Of a stretch of DNA of 64,000 nucleotides, positions 9,210-17,627 are shown piece after piece. How positions within the stretch are numbered: position 1 is the first letter of the stretch; each line of letters opens with the position of its first letter. The translations under genes and the position numbers were made by a program. The DNA is taken from assembly GCF_001598295.1 (NCBI RefSeq), contig NZ_BCYR01000002.1, forward strand, positions 124,001 to 188,000, read 5' to 3'. The notes beneath the pieces are model-generated. The model did no database searches, was not told the origin of the DNA, and was given only the letters and a program-made list of their open reading frames with translations. The DNA is from Klebsiella ornithinolytica NBRC 105727 = ATCC 31898 (GTDB lineage Bacteria > Pseudomonadota > Gammaproteobacteria > Enterobacterales > Enterobacteriaceae).

Positions 9210-10216
9210 AAAGCGTCCAGTTAGCTCACGGTAGCGGGGGACAGGCGATGCAACAGCTGATCGCCTCCCTGTTTATGCAGGCTTTCGCCAACCCGTGGCT
9301 GGCGGAGCAGGAAGATCAGGCGCGTCTCGATCTGGCGCAGCTTACCGCTCAGGGCGATCGTCTCGCCTTCTCCACCGACAGCTACGTTATCGATCCGCTG
9401 TTTTTCCCCGGTGGCGACATCGGCAAGCTGGCAGTATGCGGCACCGCCAACGATGTGGCGGTCAGCGGCGCCCTGCCGCGCTATCTCTCCTGCGGGTTTA
9501 TTCTCGAAGAGGGGCTGGAGATGGCCACCCTGGAACGCGTGGTTAATAGCATGGCCCGTACCGCGCAGGCCGCTGAGATTGCCATCGTCACCGGCGATAC
9601 CAAAGTCGTCCCGCGCGGCGCGGCGGATAAACTGTTTATCAATACCGCCGGGATCGGCGCCATTCCGGCGGATATTCGCTGGGGGGCGCAACAGATCGCT
9701 CCCGGCGACGTGCTGCTGGTCAGCGGCACGCTGGGCGACCACGGCGCGACCATTCTCAACCTCCGCGAACAGCTGGGGCTGGACGGCGCGCTGGCCAGCG
9801 ACTGTGCGGTGCTGACGCCGCTTATTCAGACGCTGCGCGCCCTTCCCGGCATCAAAGCGCTGCGCGATGCGACCCGCGGCGGAGTAAACGCGGTAGCTCA
9901 TGAGTTCGCCGCCGCCAGCGGCTGCGGCATTGAGCTACATGAACAGAAGCTGCCGGTGAACGAGACCGTGCGCGGGGTGTGCGAACTGTTAGGCCTGGAT
10001 GCGCTTAACTTCGCCAATGAAGGCAAACTGGTGATTGCCGTCGCCCGGGAAGCGGCTGAGGCCGCGCTGGCGCAGCTTCAAAGCCACCCGCTTGGCCGCC
10101 ACGCCGCGATTATCGGCGACGTGGTTGAGCGTACCGGCGTGCGCACGATCGGCCTGTATGGCGTGAAGCGGACGCTGGACCTTCCCCATGCCGAGCCGCT
10201 GCCGCGAATTTGTTAA
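9206..10216 (+). CDS. hypE: HypE, carbamoyl dehydratase making the cyanide ligand
   Basis: 336-residue PurM-like ATPase that dehydrates a thiocarboxamide on its own C-terminal cysteine to thiocyanate, the source of CN for the active-site iron. The terminal Pro-Arg-Ile-Cys with the catalytic Cys as last residue is intact. AHGSGG near residues 7-12 and the DSYV motif belong to the nucleotide-binding fold. Overlaps hypD by 4 bp. hypF, which supplies the carbamoyl group, is not in the window. Confidence 0.97.
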   Translation: MKSVQLAHGSGGQAMQQLIASLFMQAFANPWLAEQEDQARLDLAQLTAQGDRLAFSTDSYVIDPLFFPGGDIGKLAVCGTANDVAVSGALPRYLSCGFILEEGLEMATLERVVNSMARTAQAAEIAIVTGDTKVVPRGAADKLFINTAGIGAIPADIRWGAQQIAPGDVLLVSGTLGDHGATILNLREQLGLDGALASDCAVLTPLIQTLRALPGIKALRDATRGGVNAVAHEFAAASGCGIELHEQKLPVNETVRGVCELLGLDALNFANEGKLVIAVAREAAEAALAQLQSHPLGRHAAIIGDVVERTGVRTIGLYGVKRTLDLPHAEPLPRIC

Positions 10217-10231
10217 CGGAAGTCGGGTCCC

Positions 10232-10310
10232 CGGGTTGCGGCTAACGTCTTATCCGGGCTACCGACTACGCACGGACCTGTAGCCCGGCCAGGCACAACG
10301 CGAGCCGGGA
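10232..10310. repeat. REP/BIME-like inverted repeats between hypE and fhlA
   Basis: Two REP-like units face each other: one containing CTTATCCGGGCTAC (10249-10262) and one containing GTAGCCCGGCCAGG (10280-10293). The core CCGGGCTAC...GTAGCCCGG forms an inverted repeat. This is the usual layout of extragenic palindromes in enterobacteria and may stabilise the 3' end of the hyp message. Confidence 0.7.
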
Positions 10311-10452
10311 AAAGTCAGCACCATTATCCGGCCCAAATCCGCGGACAACCACGGAAGAGCTGGCGGCGGCAACAACCGCTTTATTAACATACTATTATTT
10401 GTGTCACCACTTTCTTACGTGCCGCTTTGCGGGTGCGTTTTGGACTTCAGTA

Positions 10453-12525
10453 ATGTCGTATACACCATTGGGCGATTTCGGGCAGCAAGGGCTGTTCGAT
10501 ATCACCCGTATTTTATTACAGCAGCCTGACCTGGCGGCGCTGAGTGAAACGCTAACCCGTCTGGTTCAGCAATCTGCGCTGGCGGATCGTGCGGCGATTA
10601 TTCTGTGGAACGCCGGGAACCATCGTGCGGCAAGGTATGGCTGTGACGAAGCGGGCCTGCCGGTCAGCTATGAAGATGAGACCGTACTGGCACACGGGCC
10701 GGTGCGTCGCCTGCTGTCGCGTCCCGATGCGCTGCACTGCGACAAGGCGACCTTCGTCGAGGCCTGGCCTCAGCTGGCCAGCAGCGGACTCTATCCAGCG
10801 TTTGGCTATTACGGCCTGCTGCCGCTGGCTGCGGAAGGCCGCATCTTTGGCGGCTGCGAGTTTATCCGCCACGACGCCAGACCGTGGACCGAGAAAGAGT
10901 TCCAGCGGCTGCATACCTTTACCCAGCTGGTTGCGGTGGTGACCGAACAGATCCAGAGTCGGGTCAGCAACAACGTCGATTACGATCTGTTGTGCCACGA
11001 GCGCGACAACTTTCGCATTCTGGTTGCTATCACTAACGCCGTGCTCTCCCGGCTGGATATCGATGAGCTGGTCAGCGAAGTCGCCAAAGAGATTCACCAC
11101 TATTTTCGTATCGACGCTATCAGCGTGGTGCTACGCAGCAACCGCAAAGGCAAACTGAATATCTACTCGACCCATTATCTCGACGCCAGCCATCCGGTTC
11201 ACGATCAGAGCGAGGTGAATGAAGCCGGTACGCTGACCGAACGGGTGTTTAAAAGCAAAGAGATGCTGCTGCTCAATTTACACGAGCACGACTCGCTGGC
11301 CCCGTACGAGAAAATGCTTTTTGAGATGTGGGGCAACCAGATCCAAACGCTGTGCCTGCTGCCGCTGATGTCCGGCGATACGCTGCTGGGCGTGCTGAAA
11401 CTGGCGCAGTGCGATGAGAAGGTGTTCACCACCACCAACCTCAAGCTGCTGCGGCAAATTGCCGAGCGGGTGTCGATCGCCGTTGATAATGCTCTCGCCT
11501 ACCGCGAAATTCAGCGGCTAAAAGAGCGGCTGGTGGATGAAAATCTGGCGCTCACCGAACAGCTGAATAATGTCGAGAGCGAGTTTGGTGAAATTATTGG
11601 CCGCAGCGAAGCCATGCACAGCGTACTCAAACAGGTCGAGATGGTCGCCCAGAGCGACAGTACCGTCCTGATCCTCGGCGAAACCGGTACCGGCAAAGAG
11701 CTGATTGCCCGCGCCATTCATAATCTCAGCGGTCGTAACGCGCGACGAATGGTGAAGATGAACTGTGCCGCGATGCCCGCCGGGCTGCTGGAAAGCGATC
11801 TCTTCGGCCATGAGCGCGGCGCGTTTACCGGAGCCAGCGCCCAGCGCATCGGCCGTTTCGAACTGGCGGATAAAAGCTCATTATTCCTTGATGAAGTGGG
11901 CGACATGCCGCTGGAGCTTCAGCCGAAGCTGCTGCGGGTTCTGCAGGAGCAGGAGTTTGAACGTCTCGGCAGCAACAAGCTGATCCGCACCGACGTCCGG
12001 CTGATCGCCGCCACCAACCGCGATCTCCGGCAGATGGTCGCCGATCGTGAATTCCGCAGCGATCTCTACTATCGCCTGAACGTCTTTCCGATCCATCTGC
12101 CGCCACTGCGCGAACGTCCGGAAGATATCCCGCTGCTGGTCAAGGCGTTTACCTTTAAAATCGCCCGCCGCCTCGGGCGTAATATCGACAGCATTCCGGC
12201 AGAAACCCTGCGTACGCTGAGCCACATGGAGTGGCCGGGTAACGTTCGTGAGCTGGAAAACGTGATTGAACGCGCGGTGCTGTTAACCCGCGGTAGCGTG
12301 CTGCAGCTGTCGCTGCCGGAGATGAATATCGATGCGGAGACGATGACGGCCGAGGTGCTTCCGCAAGAGGGCGAGGATGAATATCAGCTGATCGTCCGCG
12401 TGCTGAAAGAGAGCAACGGGGTGGTTGCCGGGCCGAAAGGGGCGGCGCAGCGGCTGGGATTAAAGCGTACGACGCTGCTATCCCGCATGAAACGCCTGGG
12501 TATTAACAAAGATGAGCTAGTATAA
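10453..12525 (+). CDS. fhlA: FhlA, formate-sensing sigma54 activator
   Basis: 690-residue enhancer-binding protein that activates hyc, hyp and fdhF on formate binding. Its long N-terminal half contains two sensory (GAF-type) regions. The central AAA+ domain shows Walker A GETGTGKE, the sigma54-contact motif GAFTGA and Walker B LFLDEVGD. A C-terminal helix-turn-helix (AAQRLGLKRTTLLSRMKRLG) binds the upstream palindromes. Start chosen at the ATG giving MSYTPLGDFGQQGLF, colinear with E. coli FhlA. No NtrC-type receiver domain is present, as usual for FhlA. Confidence 0.97.
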   Translation: MSYTPLGDFGQQGLFDITRILLQQPDLAALSETLTRLVQQSALADRAAIILWNAGNHRAARYGCDEAGLPVSYEDETVLAHGPVRRLLSRPDALHCDKATFVEAWPQLASSGLYPAFGYYGLLPLAAEGRIFGGCEFIRHDARPWTEKEFQRLHTFTQLVAVVTEQIQSRVSNNVDYDLLCHERDNFRILVAITNAVLSRLDIDELVSEVAKEIHHYFRIDAISVVLRSNRKGKLNIYSTHYLDASHPVHDQSEVNEAGTLTERVFKSKEMLLLNLHEHDSLAPYEKMLFEMWGNQIQTLCLLPLMSGDTLLGVLKLAQCDEKVFTTTNLKLLRQIAERVSIAVDNALAYREIQRLKERLVDENLALTEQLNNVESEFGEIIGRSEAMHSVLKQVEMVAQSDSTVLILGETGTGKELIARAIHNLSGRNARRMVKMNCAAMPAGLLESDLFGHERGAFTGASAQRIGRFELADKSSLFLDEVGDMPLELQPKLLRVLQEQEFERLGSNKLIRTDVRLIAATNRDLRQMVADREFRSDLYYRLNVFPIHLPPLRERPEDIPLLVKAFTFKIARRLGRNIDSIPAETLRTLSHMEWPGNVRELENVIERAVLLTRGSVLQLSLPEMNIDAETMTAEVLPQEGEDEYQLIVRVLKESNGVVAGPKGAAQRLGLKRTTLLSRMKRLGINKDELV

Positions 12526-12563
12526 GTCCTGTACTCACTTAATCAGCCACACAAGGAGATTTT

Positions 12564-12992
12564 ATGGCGGTATCAGCACGTAACCAGCTGACCGGCACGG
12601 TCAGCGCAGTTGCCGCCGGCGCGGTCAACGATGAAGTAGAATTGACCCTCGCCGGTGGCGCAAAACTGGTGGCGATCGTCACCCATAGCAGCAAGGAGGC
12701 GCTGGGTCTGGCTGCCGGTAAAGAAGCCATCGCGCTGATTAAAGCGCCGTGGGTCACCCTGGCCACCGAGGATTGCGGCCTGAAGTTCTCCGCGCGCAAT
12801 CAGTTTGCCGGGAGCGTCACCCGCATCACTGAAGGGGCGGTCAACGCGACGGTACACATCAAAACCGACGCGGGCTTCGAGATCATCGCCGTCGTCACCA
12901 ATGAAAGTCAGGAAGAGATGAAACTGGTCGACGGCAGCCGGGTGATTGCGCTGATCAAAGCCTCTGCCATTCTCCTCGCCACCCGCGCGTAA
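12564..12992 (+). CDS. Mop-type molybdate-binding protein with two TOBE domains
   Basis: 142-residue cytoplasmic protein built from two tandem Mop/TOBE repeats. Repeat 1 starts SARNQLTGTVSAV near residue 4 and repeat 2 SARNQFAGSVTRI near residue 75. Such molbindins bind and buffer molybdate. A Shine-Dalgarno AAGGAG precedes the ATG. It follows fhlA by 38 bp and is closed by a hairpin, so it could be co-transcribed with the formate regulon; formate dehydrogenase H is a molybdoenzyme. The role in Mo homeostasis follows from the family; linkage to FHL is inferred. Confidence 0.88.
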   Translation: MAVSARNQLTGTVSAVAAGAVNDEVELTLAGGAKLVAIVTHSSKEALGLAAGKEAIALIKAPWVTLATEDCGLKFSARNQFAGSVTRITEGAVNATVHIKTDAGFEIIAVVTNESQEEMKLVDGSRVIALIKASAILLATRA

Positions 12993-13002
12993 TCCGGACT
13001 CA

Positions 13003-13028
13003 AACGCCGTTTCACACGAAACGGCGTT
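13003..13028 (+). terminator. Hairpin after the mop gene
   Basis: Perfect 11-bp stem AACGCCGTTTC / GAAACGGCGTT with a 4-base loop, 11 bp after the mop stop codon. Only a short T-run follows, so termination may be partial. Confidence 0.75.
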
Positions 13029-13091
13029 CTTCGAAGTACCTGGCCATTTTCCCCGCGACAGACCGGTTTGCACGGCTTACCCCCCCATCAT

Positions 13092-13110
13092 TTAAATAAT
13101 AATCATTTTC
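13092..13110. promoter_or_regulatory. Fur-box-like site upstream of sitA
   Basis: TTAAATAATAATCATTTTC matches 14 of 19 positions of the Fur consensus GATAATGATAATCATTATC. It lies about 80 bp before sitA, as expected for an iron-repressed transporter. Confidence 0.75.
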
Positions 13111-13133
13111 ATTTATAAATAGCCTGTGCTATA

Positions 13134-13155
13134 TAACATAGCAATGGCTATAACA
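13134..13155. promoter_or_regulatory. MntR-box-like site upstream of sitA
   Basis: The 22-bp near-palindrome at 13134-13155 reads AACATAGCAATGGCTATAAC in its core, very like the E. coli mntH MntR operator (AACATAGCAAAGGCTATGTT core). It lies between the Fur-like site and sitA, so sit is probably repressed by both Mn (MntR) and Fe (Fur). Confidence 0.75.
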
Positions 13156-13190
13156 GATGATTAATTAACCACATTGATGTGAGGGATCCT

Positions 13191-14108
13191 ATGCTGCACC
13201 TGCCGCCTCTGAAGCACCTGATCTTTACCGCTCTGCTCGGCCTGCTGGCGATCGCCCCGGCTCAGGCCAGCGAAAAATTCAAAGTGATCACCACCTTTAC
13301 GGTGATTGCCGATATGGCGCAAAACGTCGCCGGGGAGGCGGCCCAGGTCAGCTCAATTACCAAACCCGGCGCCGAGATCCACGAATACCAGCCGACGCCT
13401 GGCGATATTAAACGCGCCCAGGGGGCACAGCTGATCCTCACTAACGGCCTGAATCTCGAACTGTGGTTTGCCCGCTTTTATCAGCACCTGAAAGGGGTCC
13501 CGGAAGTGGTCGTCAGCGAGGGCATTCAGCCAATGGGGATCAGCGAAGGTCCCTATAACGGTAAGCCCAATCCCCATGCGTGGATGTCGGCGGATAATGC
13601 GCTGATCTACGTCGATAACATCCGTGATGCGCTGATCAAATACGACCCTGCGAATGCGCAGACCTATCGTCAGAATGCCGCCCTCTATAAAGAGAAAATC
13701 CGCCAGAATATGGCGCCGCTGAAGGCGGAGCTGGCGAAACTGCCGGCAGAGAAGCGTTGGCTGGTCACCAGCGAAGGCGCGTTCTCCTATCTGGCCCGCG
13801 ACAACGGGCTGAAAGAGCGCTACCTGTGGCCAATCAATGCCGACCAGCAGGGCACGCCGCAGCAGGTGCGTAAAACCATCGATATCATGAAAAAAGAGCA
13901 TATCCCGACCATCTTTAGCGAAAGCACCATTTCAGATAAACCGGCGCGCCAGGTAGCGCGGGAAGCCGGCGCCCACTATGGCGGCGTACTTTATGTTGAC
14001 TCCCTGAGCACCGCCGATGGCCCGGTTCCCACCTACCTGGATCTGCTGCGCGTCACGACGCAAACCATCGTCCAGGGCATCAACGATGGGATGAGGAAGC
14101 AGCCATGA
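13191..14108 (+). CDS. sitA: SitA, periplasmic Mn/Fe-binding protein
   Basis: 305-residue cluster A-I substrate-binding protein. A signal peptide (residues 1-26, ending AQA) precedes the mature part. Metal ligands expected for the family are visible: His64 in EIHEYQPTPGD and His129 in NPHAW, with later acidic ligands in IFSESTISD and YVDSL. Start placed at the ATG with GAGGG upstream; a GTG four codons earlier lacks a ribosome-binding site. First gene of sitABCD, overlapping sitB by 4 bp. Confidence 0.94.
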   Translation: MLHLPPLKHLIFTALLGLLAIAPAQASEKFKVITTFTVIADMAQNVAGEAAQVSSITKPGAEIHEYQPTPGDIKRAQGAQLILTNGLNLELWFARFYQHLKGVPEVVVSEGIQPMGISEGPYNGKPNPHAWMSADNALIYVDNIRDALIKYDPANAQTYRQNAALYKEKIRQNMAPLKAELAKLPAEKRWLVTSEGAFSYLARDNGLKERYLWPINADQQGTPQQVRKTIDIMKKEHIPTIFSESTISDKPARQVAREAGAHYGGVLYVDSLSTADGPVPTYLDLLRVTTQTIVQGINDGMRKQP

Positions 14109-14926
14109 ACGCCGATATGCCTGGCCTCGCGGTCAACCGGGTCAGCGTAACCTATCGCAACGGCCACACCGCGCTGCGCGATGCCACCTTCAGCGTACCG
14201 CGCGGCTCAATTGCCGCGCTGGTGGGCATCAACGGTTCGGGAAAATCGACGCTGTTTAAAGCGCTGATGGGCTTTGTTCGTCTGTCCCATGGCGAGATTG
14301 CCATACTTGGCCAGCCGGTTCATCGCGCGCTGCGCCAGAACCTGGTGGCCTATGTCCCGCAATCAGAGGACGTTGACTGGACCTTCCCGGTGCTGGTGGA
14401 AGATGTCGTCATGATGGGCCGCTACGGGCATATGGGCTGGCTGCGACGGGCCAAAGCCCATGATCGGGAAGTGGTTGATGCGGCGCTGGCCCGCGTCGGG
14501 ATGAGCGACTATCGCCACCGGCAAATCGGCGAGCTGTCCGGCGGGCAGAAAAAACGGGTGTTCCTTGCCCGCGCTATCGCCCAGCAGGGCAAGGTCATTC
14601 TGCTGGATGAGCCGTTTACCGGCGTTGACGTCCAGACCGAAACCCAGATCATCACCCTGCTGCGCGAACTGCGTGACGACGGCTGTACTCTGCTGGTTTC
14701 GACCCACAATCTCGGTTCGGTCAGCGAGTTTTGCGATTACACGGTGATGGTCAAAGGTACCGTGCTGGCCAGCGGACCGACGGAAACGACCTTTACCGCC
14801 GCCAATCTCGAACTCGCTTTCAGCGGCGCGCTGCGCCACGTGGTGCTCAGCGGCGGAGAAGAGCAGATTATCACCGACGATGAACGGCCGTTTATCAGCC
14901 GCCGGACGGCGGGAGGTGAAGGATGA
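14105..14926 (+). CDS. sitB: SitB, ATPase of the Mn/Fe ABC transporter
   Basis: 273-residue ABC ATPase. Walker A GINGSGKST near residues 41-49, signature LSGGQKKR near 145-152 and Walker B VILLDEPFTGVD near 164-175 are all intact. Coupled by 4-bp overlaps to sitA and sitC. It energises import of manganese or ferrous iron through SitC/SitD. Confidence 0.95.
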   Translation: MNADMPGLAVNRVSVTYRNGHTALRDATFSVPRGSIAALVGINGSGKSTLFKALMGFVRLSHGEIAILGQPVHRALRQNLVAYVPQSEDVDWTFPVLVEDVVMMGRYGHMGWLRRAKAHDREVVDAALARVGMSDYRHRQIGELSGGQKKRVFLARAIAQQGKVILLDEPFTGVDVQTETQIITLLRELRDDGCTLLVSTHNLGSVSEFCDYTVMVKGTVLASGPTETTFTAANLELAFSGALRHVVLSGGEEQIITDDERPFISRRTAGGEG

Positions 14927-15774
14927 GCTGGCTAATCGAGCCGTTCGGCTATCAGTATATGCTGAATGCGATGTGGGTATCGGCGCTGGTGGGCGGCGTG
15001 TGCGCCTTTCTCTCCTGCTACCTGATGCTGAAAGGCTGGTCGCTGATTGGCGATGCCCTCTCCCACTCCATCGTACCGGGCGTGGCGGGAGCGTATATGC
15101 TCGGCCTGCCCTTCGCCGTCGGCGCTTTTCTCTCCGGAGGACTGGCGGCGGGCAGCATGCTGTTTCTCAACCAGCGTTCGAAGCTCAAAGAAGATGCCAT
15201 TATCGGTCTGATTTTTTCGTCGTTCTTCGGTATCGGGCTGTTTATGGTGTCACTCAACCCAACTTCGGTGAATATCCAGACCATTATTCTCGGCAATATC
15301 CTGGCGATCGCTCCGGAAGATATTATTCAGCTGGCGGCCATCGGCTCGATTTCAATGGCAATTCTGCTGCTGAAATGGAAAGACCTGATGGTCACCTTTT
15401 TCGATGAGAGCCACGCCCGTTCCATTGGCCTGAACACCACCGGGCTCAAGCTGCTGTTCTTCACCCTGCTGGCCGCCTGTACCGTGGCGGCATTGCAAAC
15501 CGTGGGCGCCTTTCTGGTCATTTGCCTGGTGGTCACTCCGGGAGCGACCGCCTGGCTGCTGACCGACCGCTTTCCACGGCTGCTGGCGATTGCCGTCGCT
15601 ATTGGCAGCCTGACCAGTTTTTTCGGCGCCTGGCTGAGCTACTATCTGGATGGCGCAACCGGTGGCATTATCGTCGTGGCTCAGACTTTGCTCTTCCTGC
15701 TGACCTTTGTCTTTGCCCCTAAACACGGCCTGCTGGCCAACCGCCGTCGCGCCAGGGAGGGCTCATGCTGCTGA
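14923..15774 (+). CDS. sitC: SitC, permease of the Mn/Fe ABC transporter
   Basis: 283-residue ABC-3 family inner-membrane permease with about 8 hydrophobic segments. Its N-terminal region (LIEPFGYQYMLNAMWVSALV) resembles that of SitD, showing the two permeases are paralogues. Starts inside the sitB stop and ends 10 bp inside sitD. Confidence 0.93.
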   Translation: MSWLIEPFGYQYMLNAMWVSALVGGVCAFLSCYLMLKGWSLIGDALSHSIVPGVAGAYMLGLPFAVGAFLSGGLAAGSMLFLNQRSKLKEDAIIGLIFSSFFGIGLFMVSLNPTSVNIQTIILGNILAIAPEDIIQLAAIGSISMAILLLKWKDLMVTFFDESHARSIGLNTTGLKLLFFTLLAACTVAALQTVGAFLVICLVVTPGATAWLLTDRFPRLLAIAVAIGSLTSFFGAWLSYYLDGATGGIIVVAQTLLFLLTFVFAPKHGLLANRRRAREGSCC

Positions 15775-16622
15775 CCACGCTCCTCGAACCGTTCCAGTTT
15801 TCGTTTATGGTCAACGCCATGCTGGTGGCCACCATCGTCGCCATTCCCTGTGCGCTGCTGTCGGTTTTTCTGGTGCTGAAAGGCTGGGCGTTGATGGGGG
15901 ATGCCATGAGCCATGCGGTCTTTCCCGGCGTGGTGGTGGCCTATATCGCCGGGATCCCGTTTGCCATTGGCGCCTTTGTTGCCGGGCTATTCTGCGCCAT
16001 CGCGACCGGCTATCTCGACGATAACAGTCGCATCAAGCGCGATACCATTATGGGCATTGTCTTTTCCGGGATGTTTGGCGCCGGGCTGGTGCTGTATGTC
16101 GCCATTCAGTCCGAAGTCCATCTCGACCATATTCTGTTTGGCGACATGCTGGGGATTTCCGCCAGCGATATTGGGCAAACGTCGGCGATTGCACTAGTAA
16201 TTGCGCTGATTATCGGACTAAAGTGGCGCGACTTTCTGCTTCATGCCTTCGATCCGCATCAGGCTAAAGCCAGCGGATTACGCTGCGGCCTGCTGCACTA
16301 CGGATTGCTGTGCATGATTGCCCTGACTATCGTGGCGACGCTCAAAGCGGTGGGGATTATTTTGTCAATCTCGCTGCTGATTGCCCCCGGAGCCATTGCT
16401 CTGCTGCTGACCCGGCGTTTTATCAGCGCGCTGCTGCTGGCGGTGGGGATTGCGCTGAGCTGTTCGTTGGGCGGCGTGTGGCTCTCGTTTTACCTTGATA
16501 GCGCACCGGCGCCGACCATCGTGGTGTTGTTTACCGCGCTGTTTATTATCACCTTTGTCTGGACGTCGGTTCGCGACAATCAAACTCAGGCGATGTCCGC
16601 AGAGGCTCCGGAGCGCCGCTGA
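15765..16622 (+). CDS. sitD: SitD, second permease of the Mn/Fe ABC transporter
   Basis: 285-residue ABC-3 permease, paralogue of SitC, with about 8 membrane segments. SLLIAPGAIALLLTRRF near residue 205 parallels CLVVTPGATAWLLTDRF in SitC. Last gene of the operon; it overlaps sitC by 10 bp and is followed by a REP-like sequence. Together SitC and SitD form the transmembrane channel. Confidence 0.93.
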   Translation: MLLTTLLEPFQFSFMVNAMLVATIVAIPCALLSVFLVLKGWALMGDAMSHAVFPGVVVAYIAGIPFAIGAFVAGLFCAIATGYLDDNSRIKRDTIMGIVFSGMFGAGLVLYVAIQSEVHLDHILFGDMLGISASDIGQTSAIALVIALIIGLKWRDFLLHAFDPHQAKASGLRCGLLHYGLLCMIALTIVATLKAVGIILSISLLIAPGAIALLLTRRFISALLLAVGIALSCSLGGVWLSFYLDSAPAPTIVVLFTALFIITFVWTSVRDNQTQAMSAEAPERR

Positions 16623-16639
16623 CGCCTTACCCGGGCGAC

Positions 16640-16690
16640 GACAGACCGCACGCGTTGAAGCCCGCCTGAGCGCAGCGCTAGCCGGGGAAA
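16640..16690. repeat. REP-like element between sitD and ygbA
   Basis: Short convergent intergenic space with GCCCGCCTGAGCGCAGCGCT and flanking CCGGG blocks, resembling a degenerate REP unit. It may act as a 3' end for sitABCD. Weakly supported. Confidence 0.45.
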
Positions 16691-17041
16691 TCACCGCGAC
16701 TTTTTAGGCCGGTATTTTTCCGGAAGCGCTGGCACGGGACGCCGGTCATCAATCAGGTGACGAATCGTCAGAATCGGGTGGCGCCAGAGCATTCGCGGCC
16801 CCGCCCAGCGCATGATTTGCTTCATTTCTTCGCGTTTTGCCGGCTGGTAGCAGTGAACCGGGCACTGCTTACAGGCCGGCTTCTCTTCGCCAAACACGCA
16901 TTTATCCAGCCGCTTATCGGCATAGGCGTTTAGCGCCTGGTAATGTTCCACGTCGGCCTGCGCGTCCGGGCAGCGGCGCTGATAGAGCGAAATCATGCTG
17001 CGGATAGTCTTTTTTTCCCGGTCGATGCGTTGACCCGCCAT
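16691..17041 (-). CDS. ygbA: YgbA, nitrous-oxide-stimulated promoter family protein
   Basis: 116-residue cytoplasmic protein of the YgbA_NO family, which in E. coli and Salmonella is induced by nitric oxide (NsrR regulon). It contains conserved cysteines in CVFGEEKPACKQCPVHC near residues 48-64, suggesting a metal or redox centre. The same gene lies between fhlA and mutS in E. coli, so this is the ancestral position. GGAG lies 7 bp before the ATG. Biochemical function is not established. Confidence 0.9.
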   Translation of the reverse strand: MAGQRIDREKKTIRSMISLYQRRCPDAQADVEHYQALNAYADKRLDKCVFGEEKPACKQCPVHCYQPAKREEMKQIMRWAGPRMLWRHPILTIRHLIDDRRPVPALPEKYRPKKSR

Positions 17042-17116
17042 TGCGTTTCTCCATCAATAAAGATGCAAAAATAATACACCTTTATAGCCTCTGGCGCAGC
17101 CGTTTTCCCCTATCGC

Positions 17117-17410
17117 TTACGCCGGATCGGCGGACTTATCGAGGTGACCCAGCGACTTCTCCGGGAAGCAGACATCCCGTACCCGACGCTTGAGTTCAGC
17201 CGCATCCGGGAAACCCTCATCCTGCTTGCGGTCCCAGATTTGTACGTCGTCAACGGTAATGGTGAAGATACCGCCGGTGCCCGGAACCAGCGTGACCGAG
17301 CCGATATCGGTACTGAACGTATGCAGCAGCTCCTGAGCCATCCAGCTGGCGCGCAGCATCCAGTTGCATTGAGAGCAGTAGTTGATCGTAATCGCGGCTT
17401 TGTGACTCAT
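17117..17410 (-). CDS. SelT/SelW/SelH (Rdx) family protein
   Basis: 97-residue thioredoxin-like-fold protein of the Rdx family. The N-terminal CxxC redox motif is visible as YCSQCNW (Cys10, Cys13), where eukaryotic relatives carry Cys-x-x-Sec, and the family signature GTGGIFTITVDD follows. Start set at MSHKAAITINYC; a longer frame adds 13 unsupported residues. It lies 76 bp from ygbA on the same strand and divergent from hmuR, so it could share the iron-responsive region. Role unknown; redox function inferred. Confidence 0.82.
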   Translation of the reverse strand: MSHKAAITINYCSQCNWMLRASWMAQELLHTFSTDIGSVTLVPGTGGIFTITVDDVQIWDRKQDEGFPDAAELKRRVRDVCFPEKSLGHLDKSADPA

Positions 17411-17492
17411 GATTTTCTCGCTGTATCTAAAAGGACTGATTGTAAACAAATTGCAGATTAAATGAGGAAGACATGATTATTTTGTTGCAAAC

Positions 17493-17511
17493 GATAATAC
17501 CTATCATTACC
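17493..17511. promoter_or_regulatory. Fur-box-like site upstream of hmuR
   Basis: GATAATACCTATCATTACC matches 14 of 19 positions of the Fur consensus, and a further AATAATCAT stretch follows at about 17520. Located 117 bp before hmuR and between it and the divergent SelW-like gene. Confidence 0.7.
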
Positions 17512-17627
17512 ATTCGCAATCAATAATCATGGAGAAACAGAGTCCGCTAACGGAAGCAACGGGACTCACCTGCAAATCTGGAAGTAACGCGTGAGCCGAT
17601 ACTAATAATTATCAAGGCGTGGCTACT

